From NCBI GenBank assembly GCA_030745255.1, contig JASLOY010000186.1, positions 292-7,063 of the forward strand: 6,772 bases of DNA, in the 5' to 3' direction. The DNA is from Vicinamibacterales bacterium (GTDB lineage: Bacteria; Acidobacteriota; Vicinamibacteria; Vicinamibacterales; UBA8438). The notes under the pieces were generated by a model. It made no database searches, was not told the origin of the DNA, and worked only from the letters and a program-made list of their open reading frames with translations. Below are positions 1 to 4,708 of the stretch, in pieces (the stretch's first letter is position 1; every line of letters starts with the position of its first letter). A program made the position numbers and the translations under genes.

Positions 1-629
1 TTCGAGAGCTGCGCGTAGATGCGCCGCGTCGACCCATCGGAATGGGTGTCGAAGGTCATCGGGCGGATGCCGAGATCCCAGTAGGTGGACCACACCGGCA
101 TGTCGGTCGCCGTGTCGACCACGGTGATGTTGCGCGCGCCGATCATACCGGCCACGGCATACTTGCCGTCGGGCGTGACATACGTGTTGTGCACACCGCC
201 GTGCACCGAGATGGTCGCGGCGATCTCGTTCGTGCTCGTGTCGACGACCTGCAGCGCCCCGGGCGACTGCGCGATGGCCACGTAGACCTTGCGCCCGTTC
301 GGGGTGATGGCGATGTTGTTCGGACGACCGATGAGCTCGATCTTCTTGGTGACCTTCAGCATCGCCACGTCGACGACATCGACAGTGTTGGTCGATTCGT
401 TTGCGACATAGATCGAGCGTCCGTCGGGCGACGGCGCCGCCCCGTGCGCCCGCTCGATGCCGGTGACCTCGCCCACGACCGTGTTGGTGACCGGGTCGAT
501 GATGTGCACGTTGTCGCCGGCACTGTTGGTCTGCACGATCCGGACGGTGCCCTGCGCCGCCGCCGTCAGCGGCAGGAGGAGGAGTGACGACGCCGCCAGG
601 GTCCACGTCAACCTGCGTGTGTTAGCCAT
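1..629 (-). CDS. Secreted YVTN/YncE-like beta-propeller protein (C-terminus beyond window)
   Basis: This is the first 209 codons of a secreted beta-propeller protein that is cut by the left edge. The protein opens with a clear signal peptide: MANTRR, then a hydrophobic stretch ending LTAAAQ, with likely cleavage after the AAA near residue 25. After it come repeated blades of the YVTN/YncE type: VHIIDPVTNTVVGEV, then SPDGRSIYVANESTNTVDVVD, then TPNGRKVYVA, then LQVVDTSTNEIAATI, then TPDGKYAVAG, then ITVVDTATD. Such proteins act in the periplasm or outside the cell as binding or scaffold modules, and the substrate cannot be read from the sequence. The start at 629 is supported by an AGGAG at 638-642, 8 nt upstream. 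It lies 33 nt after the stop of the haem-motif gene at 663-1067, so the two are probably co-transcribed. The family call is firm; the function is not known. Confidence 0.85.
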   Translation of the reverse strand, partial: MANTRRLTWTLAASSLLLLPLTAAAQGTVRIVQTNSAGDNVHIIDPVTNTVVGEVTGIERAHGAAPSPDGRSIYVANESTNTVDVVDVAMLKVTKKIELIGRPNNIAITPNGRKVYVAIAQSPGALQVVDTSTNEIAATISVHGGVHNTYVTPDGKYAVAGMIGARNITVVDTATDMPVWSTYWDLGIRPMTFDTHSDGSTRRIYAQLS

Positions 630-637
630 CGCTGAAA

Positions 638-642
638 CTCCT
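638..642 (-). promoter_or_regulatory. Ribosome binding site of the beta-propeller gene
   Basis: AGGAG is read on the minus strand 8 nt before the ATG at 629. It fixes the start of the beta-propeller gene, which has no other start in a good context. The 33-nt spacer to the upstream stop codon also holds a short GGCC-GTGC-GGCC self-complementary stretch, which is too small to call a terminator. Confidence 0.7.
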
Positions 643-662
643 GTGTTGAACGGCCGCACGGC

Positions 663-1067
663 CTAATTGTCTCCGCGCACCCAGGCCGCAATCGTCTGGA
701 ACTGCGAGTCGTCCTGCGAGGTGAACTGTCGTCCACCGTTGTGAAACTCGTCGCCGCCGGCTGCCGGTTCGAGCGGATGCATGAGCAGGCGGCTGGCCAG
801 CGGCTGACCCGGCGTCACCAACCCGGCGACGCGCTCGAAATTGCGGCGCGACTGCGCCTCGTCCCACATTGTCGCGCCAGGCGACAGCTCTTCGAGGAAC
901 GCGGTTCTCCCTTCGCCGGCGTGGCACACGACGCAGCGGGTAAAGCCCGCGCGTTTCTCCGCGAAGATCGGTTGCACCTCGGTCTTGAAGACGTCGAAGT
1001 CCAGGCCCGCGGTGGACGACGCGGGCTGTAGTGTCAACATCGCTGTCAGGGCCCAAAGCACGATCAT
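663..1067 (-). CDS. Small secreted mono-haem c-type cytochrome-like protein
   Basis: This is a 134-residue protein with an N-terminal hydrophobic export signal (about residues 1-20, ending ASSTAG) and a single CxxCH haem-attachment motif, CVVCH, at residues 45-49. The preceding segment, FKTEVQPIFAEK, resembles the 'V-x-P-I-(L/F)' lead-in of the cytochrome-like domains of the planctomycete PSCyt type. Met67 and Met96 (RLLMHPL) are candidate distal haem ligands, but neither is proven. The C-terminal half (GGDEFHNGGRQF, then FQTIAAWVRG) keeps the helix ending in AAWV that often closes such domains. The start at 1067 has an ideal AAGGAGG-type ribosome site (1075-1081) 7 nt upstream. It is the first gene of a probable operon with the beta-propeller at 1-629. 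It would act in the periplasm, perhaps in electron transfer or redox sensing. An out-of-frame ORF covers the same bases on the same strand, but this frame has the signal peptide, haem motif and ribosome site. Confidence 0.8.
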   Translation of the reverse strand: MIVLWALTAMLTLQPASSTAGLDFDVFKTEVQPIFAEKRAGFTRCVVCHAGEGRTAFLEELSPGATMWDEAQSRRNFERVAGLVTPGQPLASRLLMHPLEPAAGGDEFHNGGRQFTSQDDSQFQTIAAWVRGDN

Positions 1068-1148
1068 GATGGTGCCTCCTTCGTCGGCGCGGCGACGGCG
1101 ACCAATATCTCTCGATGAGGAACCGAGTCTACTCCCGTTGAGGCTTTC

Positions 1149-1169
1149 ATGCCAGAATTCCGGCCATGA
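1149..1169 (+). promoter_or_regulatory. Possible 6-codon leader ORF coupled to the oxidoreductase start
   Basis: An ATG at 1149, preceded by GAGG (1140-1143) at a 5-nt spacing, opens a six-codon frame (MPEFRP) that ends in TGA at 1167-1169. That stop overlaps the oxidoreductase start as ATGA. The oxidoreductase ATG at 1166 has no Shine-Dalgarno of its own, and the frame upstream is closed by a TGA at 1139-1141. Translation of the mini-ORF and re-initiation is therefore one way the downstream gene could be translated. Chance occurrence or leaderless translation remain possible. Confidence 0.3.
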
Positions 1170-2416
1170 CTTCCAGGCGTCTTGGTATCGGGTTCATCGG
1201 CAGTGGATTCATCACCCGGTTTCACATCCAATCGATGGTGGGTGTGCGCGAGGCAGACGTGAGGGGCGTGTGGAGCCCGAACGGCGAGCACGCCGACGCC
1301 ACGGCAGCGCTGGCTCGTGAGCTCGACGTTGGCGAGGCGCGGTCCTTTCCGTCTATCGAGGCGATGGTGGCCGACCCGCAGATCGACGCCGTGTGGCTGT
1401 GCGGGCCGAACCACGCACGGGTGAACAACGTCGACGCAGTCTGCACCGCCGTCAAGGACGGCGCGACCCTGCGCGGCATCGCCTGCGAGAAGCCACTGGC
1501 GCGCACGGTGGCCGAGGCGAAGCAGGTCAAGGCGCTGGTCGACGCGGCCGGTCTGAGCCACGGATATCTCGAGAACCAGCTCTTCGCCCCGTCGGTGACA
1601 CGTGGACGCGAGCTGCTCTGGCGGCGCGGCGCCGCGCTGACCGGCCGGCCCTATCTGGCACGCGCCGCCGAAGAACACAGCGGCCCGCACATGCCGTGGT
1701 TCTGGCGCGGCGACCTGCAGGGCGGCGGTGTGCTGAACGACATGATGTGTCACTCGATAGAAGTGGTGCGTCATCTGCTGACGGCGCCCGGCGCGCCGCG
1801 CGCGTCGATTCGGCCCCGGCGGATCACCGGCCATATCGCATCGCTCAAATGGACGCGTCCCACCTACAGCGAGAAGCTGCGGCAGGCCATGGGAACAGCG
1901 GTCGACTACGGCGCGCACCCGGCGGAAGATTTCGCCAGCGCCACGGTCGAGTACGAGACAGACGACGGTGCCGCGCTGCTCGGCGAGGCCAGCACCTCGT
2001 GGAGCTATGTCGGCGCCGGGCTCCGGTTGAGCATGGAGCTGCTGGGCCCCGAGTACTCGATGTCGGTCAACACCCTCGACAGCGGGCTGAAACTGTTTTT
2101 CAGCCGCGAGGTGCGTGGCGAGGCCGGCGAGGACCTGGTCGAGAAGCAGAACGCCGAGGTGGGCCTGATGCCGGTCGTGGCCGACGAGGTGGGCGAGTAT
2201 GGCTACACCGCCGAGAACCGACACATGGCCCGGGCATTTCTGCGCGGGACGCCACCCGATCTCACGTTCGATGACGGGGTGGAAGTGGTCGAGCTGCTGA
2301 TGACTGCCTACATGAGCGCCGAACGGGGACGGACGCTGTCATTCCGCCCAGACGGGCTCGACACGTTCGTGCCGGCGGTGGCGAAGGGCACCTGGACGGG
2401 ACGGGGGGCCCCGTAG
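1166..2416 (+). CDS. Gfo/Idh/MocA-family NAD(P)-dependent oxidoreductase
   Basis: This is a 416-residue member of the glucose-fructose oxidoreductase / inositol dehydrogenase family, which oxidises or reduces sugars and sugar-like polyols with NAD(P) in the cytoplasm. The N-terminal Rossmann fold opens with GIGFIGSGFITRFH (residues 7-20), a Gly-rich dinucleotide loop. CEKPLA (107-112) is the family's conserved EKP motif with the likely catalytic Lys109. The C-terminal domain carries GGGVLNDMMCH (186-196), whose Asp192 and His196 match the family's active-site D-x3-H pair. All key residues are present and the frame is intact. At 416 residues it is somewhat longer than a typical 330-390-residue member. 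The start at 1166 is the only upstream option, because an in-frame TGA lies at 1139-1141 and the Rossmann motif begins six codons in. No sugar-transport or catabolic neighbour points to a substrate. It is divergent from the haem-protein operon and convergent with the gene at 2434. Confidence 0.92.
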   Translation: MTSRRLGIGFIGSGFITRFHIQSMVGVREADVRGVWSPNGEHADATAALARELDVGEARSFPSIEAMVADPQIDAVWLCGPNHARVNNVDAVCTAVKDGATLRGIACEKPLARTVAEAKQVKALVDAAGLSHGYLENQLFAPSVTRGRELLWRRGAALTGRPYLARAAEEHSGPHMPWFWRGDLQGGGVLNDMMCHSIEVVRHLLTAPGAPRASIRPRRITGHIASLKWTRPTYSEKLRQAMGTAVDYGAHPAEDFASATVEYETDDGAALLGEASTSWSYVGAGLRLSMELLGPEYSMSVNTLDSGLKLFFSREVRGEAGEDLVEKQNAEVGLMPVVADEVGEYGYTAENRHMARAFLRGTPPDLTFDDGVEVVELLMTAYMSAERGRTLSFRPDGLDTFVPAVAKGTWTGRGAP

Positions 2417-2433
2417 CGCCGTCTCCAGACCGT

Positions 2434-2961
2434 TCACCGAATCCACACGGACAAGGCATAGAACGCGGGAAGAATCGAGAGAAAGAGCAACACCCCCGCG
2501 ATGACGCGCCACGACCGGTGCCCGTAACAGGTCAGCAGCACCGCCGAGCCGCCGACGATCAGCACCAGCTCGAACCCTCCCACCAGCCCACCGTAATAAC
2601 GAGGATCCCAGTAGGAGACCGGGCTGATGAAGCGCCAGGAAGACAACGGAATGAAATGGGCATGCGCGTCCTCCCGGTGGACCAGCAGGTCGGTGAGGCT
2701 GTGCACCGCCATGCTGGCCAGAAAGGCGAGCCACGCGGAGGCGCGCGCGCGCCAGGCGATGTAGGCTCCCAGGCCGATGAGCGGCAGCGAATTGAAGATG
2801 TCTATGAACCCCTGCCAGGCCGGGTCGAAATACCGGGTCGACCAGATGACCCGGTTGGAGGTGCCCAGCACCAGGCGCTCGGTCAGATAGAACAGGACCA
2901 TCGGCAGGTCTGGTATGAGCGCGCCGCCGGTGATGGCCACCCAGTGGGAGCGCCAGCGCAC
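2434..2961 (-). CDS. YdjM-like membrane protein with putative metal-binding Asp/His motif (N-terminus in another frame)
   Basis: This is a 175-codon frame read from a GTG at 2961. It resembles the membrane-bound putative metal-dependent hydrolases of the YdjM type. TGGALIPDLP (residues 11-20, Asp18) and the cluster HSLTDLLVHREDAHAHF (His87, Asp91, His95, Asp98, His100, His102), followed by SPVSYWDP, are the signature parts and would line a metal site. About four hydrophobic segments are visible: near 14-32, 58-84, 124-144 and 152-173. The usual family N-terminus (MNTPTHVV...) is missing from this frame but lies directly upstream at 2989 in another frame, so the gene appears frameshifted. The GTG at 2961 has no ribosome site. 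Its end is 17 nt from the end of the convergent oxidoreductase. The family assignment is by motif and moderately sure; no member of this kind has a function I could assign here. Confidence 0.7.
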   Translation of the reverse strand: MRWRSHWVAITGGALIPDLPMVLFYLTERLVLGTSNRVIWSTRYFDPAWQGFIDIFNSLPLIGLGAYIAWRARASAWLAFLASMAVHSLTDLLVHREDAHAHFIPLSSWRFISPVSYWDPRYYGGLVGGFELVLIVGGSAVLLTCYGHRSWRVIAGVLLFLSILPAFYALSVWIR

Positions 2962-2989
2962 TGATCACGACGTGGGTGGGGGTATTCAT
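2948..2989 (-). pseudogene. Out-of-frame N-terminal piece of the YdjM-like gene
   Basis: Starting at an ATG at 2989, the minus strand reads MNTPTHVVISALAL, which is the typical opening of YdjM-like membrane proteins. It then loses similarity, while the next frame takes over with HWVAITGGALIPDLP. The switch occurs around a CCC run at 2946-2948. Dropping one C there joins the two frames into one protein starting at 2989 and ending at 2434. The overlap also contains a short direct repeat (GCGCT twice within GCGCTGGCGCTC), so loss of a slightly longer segment by slippage is an alternative. Sequencing error cannot be excluded. Confidence 0.55.
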
Positions 2990-3171
2990 CTGTTACGACC
3001 CTGCGAATCGACGGGCACCTCGCCACGATGCCACCGAGCAGCGCCGCCGGGTCTGCATTCGCGCTCCTGACGCTCCGCCGCAGTGTAGCAATGACGTCCA
3101 CCTGCGGCGACATCAACGAGTGGTCCGTGCGATGTCGATCACGTCAGCGTCGCGTCAGGGACCGACGCGTT

Positions 3172-3190
3172 CCTTTTGACATACAAAAGA
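3172..3190 (+). promoter_or_regulatory. Operator-like element 1 (over the -35 box)
   Basis: CCTTTTGACATACAAAAGA contains a perfect 6-bp inverted repeat, CTTTTG (3173-3178) and CAAAAG (3184-3189), around a 5-nt centre. It covers the whole -35 box of the padR promoter. PadR proteins bind as dimers and often repress their own genes, so this is a likely binding site for the adjacent regulator. That role is inferred, not shown. Confidence 0.55.
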
Positions 3191-3204
3191 AAACGAGCTA
3201 CTCT
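3176..3204 (+). promoter_or_regulatory. Sigma-70-type promoter of padR and the permease
   Basis: A perfect TTGACA (3176-3181) is followed after exactly 17 nt by TACTCT (3199-3204), a 3-of-6 match to the -10 consensus. Transcription would start near 3211, giving a leader of about 20 nt before the padR ATG. The perfect -35 and ideal spacing in an A-rich island make this the best promoter in the window. It is partly covered by an operator-like element. Confidence 0.7.
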
Positions 3205-3205
3205 T

Positions 3206-3224
3206 CCTTAAGGCATACAAAAGG
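3206..3224 (+). promoter_or_regulatory. Operator-like element 2 (over the transcription start and ribosome site)
   Basis: CCTTAAGGCATACAAAAGG matches element 1 at 15 of 19 positions in the same orientation, including the uninterrupted CATACAAAAG, and lies 34 bp downstream centre to centre. It spans the predicted transcription start and runs into the padR ribosome site (AAGGAGG, 3221-3227). Two copies on either side of the -10 box suggest co-operative repression by PadR dimers. The spacing is a little over three helical turns. Confidence 0.5.
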
Positions 3225-3230
3225 AGGACC

Positions 3231-3575
3231 ATGACAGCCGGACGCACCGACTTGCTTCAGGGGACGCTCGAACTGCTCGTGCTTCGAACACTGGCTCTCG
3301 AGCCGATGCACGGATGGGGCCTGGCCCAGCGCATCGAAACGATGTCGGGGCAGGTCTTCGAGATCCAGCAGGGGACGCTCTACCCCGCGCTGCAGCGAAT
3401 GAAGCGAAAGGGCTGGGTGCGCTCCGAGTGGCGTCAGACCGAGAACAACCGCCGTGCCCGGTACTACGCGATCACGGCGACCGGGCGCCGGCAGCTCGAG
3501 AAGGAACGCGAGCAGTGGGCGCGAACGGCCGCCGGCGTCGCTGGTGTCCTGGAGTGGAAGGGAGGTCCGGCATGA
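3231..3575 (+). CDS. PadR-family transcriptional repressor
   Basis: This is a 114-residue winged-helix regulator of the compact PadR type (PadR-s1-like). It has LLQGTLELLVLRTLA (residues 8-22), MHGWGLAQRIE (26-36), the recognition-helix block QGTLYPALQRMKRKGWV (47-63), and the wing and dimer block NNRRARYYAITATGRRQL (72-89). All hallmark residues are present and the length is typical. It binds operator DNA as a dimer and is usually released by a small-molecule or stress signal, which is unknown here. The ATG at 3231 follows AAGGAGG (3221-3227) at a short 3-nt gap. Its stop overlaps the permease start as ATGA (3572-3575), so the two are translationally coupled, as is common for PadR/ADOP pairs. 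Auto-repression through the two upstream elements is likely. The identity is very sure; the targets beyond its own operon are unknown. Confidence 0.95.
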   Translation: MTAGRTDLLQGTLELLVLRTLALEPMHGWGLAQRIETMSGQVFEIQQGTLYPALQRMKRKGWVRSEWRQTENNRRARYYAITATGRRQLEKEREQWARTAAGVAGVLEWKGGPA

Positions 3576-4708
3576 GGGCGTTTGCCGAGATCTGGGAACG
3601 GGTCGTGTCTCTTGTCCATGGCGCCCGGACAGACCGGGAGATGAACGAGGAGTTCCGGCTGCACCTCGAGATGGAGACCAAGAAGCACATCGACGCCGGG
3701 ATGAGTCTGCGCGACGCGCAGCGCGAGGCTCGTCTGCGCTTCGGCAGCGTGGACCGTGTCGCGGAGGAGGTGCGGGACGCACGTGGTGTTCGCCCCCTCG
3801 AAGATCTCTGGAGAGACCTGCGGCTCGCCACGCGCGCGCTGCGCAAGCGCCCTGGCTACGCCGCCGCGTTCGTGGTGACGCTTGGACTCGGCATCGGCGC
3901 CAACACGGCGATGTTCAGCGTGATCGACGGCGTGCTCCTCACCCCGCTCCCCCACTGGGGCAGCGACCAGCTCGTGTATCTGCGTCACGCCGCCCCGCTG
4001 GTCGGCGTGGACAACGCCCTGTTCTCGGTACCGGAAATCGTCGAGCTTCGAGACCGCACCACCCTGCTGGATGAGGTTGCCGAGCTGTCGACGATGACGT
4101 TCACCGTCCTCGGTCTGGACGAGCCGCGTCTCGTGCGGTCCGGCATCGTCACCGGCAACTACTTCGACGTGATGGGCCTGCGACCCGAGCTCGGGCGCAC
4201 CTTCACCGCGGGTGACGACGGCGCGACGGCTACGCCGGTCATGCTCCTCGGTTACGACTTCTGGGGGCAGGTGTTCGGATTCGACTCGACCGTCGTCGGC
4301 CGCACGTTCCAGATGAACGGGCGCAGCGTCGAGGTCGTCGGCGTGCTCACGCCCGCCCCGCCCTACCCCGAGCGGACCGATATCTTCGTGAACATGGCCT
4401 CGAGTCCGCACCACCTGGCGGCCACCATGACCGATGATTGGACCCATCGGATGACCGAGGTCTTCGCGCGGCTGCCCCCCGACACGCCTCTCGGGACCGT
4501 GGCGTGGCTGCCGAAGTCTCCTCGGTCGCAGCGACCGTGCGGAGCGGGTATCCGGAAGCCTACGACGAGAACGCGGGCTACGATATCACCGTCACCGGGT
4601 TGCAGGACCAGCTCACCAGTCGCGCCCGCTCCACGCTGTGGATTCTTCTTGGCACCGGCGCCTTCGTGCTGCTCATCGCCTGCGCCAACGTGGCCAACCT
4701 CACGCTGA
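3572..4708 (+). CDS. ADOP-type ABC transporter permease, N-terminal part (frameshifted)
   Basis: This is the front of a MacB/FtsX-like permease of the ADOP kind. Residues 20-70 are the cytoplasmic helical domain typical of ADOPs (EEFRLHLEMETKKHIDAG, then AQREARLRFGSVDRVAEEVRD). A first membrane helix lies at about 96-122 (FVVTLGLGIGANTAMFSVIDGVLL). A periplasmic MacB-core domain follows to about 309 (for example VTGNYFDVMGLRPELGRTF). The ATG at 3572 overlaps the padR stop by 4 nt and has GGGAGG (3560-3565) 6 nt upstream. From codon 310 (4499) onward the frame is wrong: the last 69 codons to the stop at 4706-4708 are Arg/Pro/Ser-rich and unlike any permease, while the true continuation is in another frame. 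As written, the product would lack the FtsX membrane domain and be non-functional. The intact relatives assist or form efflux or lipoprotein-type mechanotransmission systems; the substrate is unknown. Confidence 0.88.
   Translation: MRAFAEIWERVVSLVHGARTDREMNEEFRLHLEMETKKHIDAGMSLRDAQREARLRFGSVDRVAEEVRDARGVRPLEDLWRDLRLATRALRKRPGYAAAFVVTLGLGIGANTAMFSVIDGVLLTPLPHWGSDQLVYLRHAAPLVGVDNALFSVPEIVELRDRTTLLDEVAELSTMTFTVLGLDEPRLVRSGIVTGNYFDVMGLRPELGRTFTAGDDGATATPVMLLGYDFWGQVFGFDSTVVGRTFQMNGRSVEVVGVLTPAPPYPERTDIFVNMASSPHHLAATMTDDWTHRMTEVFARLPPDTPLGTVAWLPKSPRSQRPCGAGIRKPTTRTRATISPSPGCRTSSPVAPAPRCGFFLAPAPSCCSSPAPTWPTSR
4499..4508 (+). repeat. 5-bp tandem duplication (GTGGC x2) that breaks the permease frame
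   Basis: GTGGC at 4499-4503 is followed immediately by GTGGC at 4504-4508. Before it, the permease reads RLPPDTPLGT in one frame; after it, VAAEVSSVAATV in another. Deleting one copy joins them as RLPPDTPLGTVAAEVSS, which fits the ADOP pattern R-L-x-P-x(3)-L-x(3)-x-A-E-V with no extra or missing residues. The restored gene has 892 codons including the stop, the normal size for the family. Confidence 0.75.

Larger units (their letters stand above)
2990..3230. other. Intergenic region between the divergent YdjM-like gene and padR
   Basis: This is 241 nt of non-coding sequence between two divergently transcribed genes. Its right third holds the padR promoter and the paired 19-bp elements described separately. 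A 6-bp inverted repeat, GCGTCG (3147-3152) and CGACGC (3163-3168) with a 10-nt loop, lies just upstream of the -35 box and could be an accessory site. No convincing promoter for the minus-strand gene was found. A strand-wise TACACT (complement of 3082-3087) is a weak -10 candidate without a matching -35. The last 60 nt are strikingly A-rich compared with the GC-rich surroundings. Confidence 0.6.

Noticed and set aside
42..587. Plus-strand 181-codon frame at the left end
   Set aside because: It is an Arg/Asp/Val/His-rich shadow of the beta-propeller gene, which reads cleanly on the other strand with a signal peptide and repeats.
622..1056. Alternative 144-codon minus-strand frame over the haem-protein gene
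   Set aside because: It has very high Arg content, no signal peptide and no ribosome site. The frame at 663-1067 has all three expected traits.
1064..2224. 386-codon minus-strand open frame opposite the oxidoreductase
   Set aside because: It is rich in Arg, Ala and His with no recognisable fold, while the plus strand has all Gfo/Idh/MocA motifs over the same bases.
3082..3087. TACACT on the minus strand as -10 box for the YdjM-like gene
   Set aside because: It matches only 4 of 6 bases and no -35 lies at a usable distance.
4475..4480. Run of six C residues as the cause of the permease frameshift
   Set aside because: Adding one C here would also join the frames, but the protein then reads PPRHASRDRGVAAEV, which does not fit the family pattern. 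Removing one GTGGC copy at 4499-4508 gives an exact fit.
4438..4503. Independent start of the permease C-terminal half at a TTG at 4438
   Set aside because: No ribosome site is present, the encoded residues before 4504 have no resemblance to the family, and the same bases code the genuine N-terminal half in its own frame.
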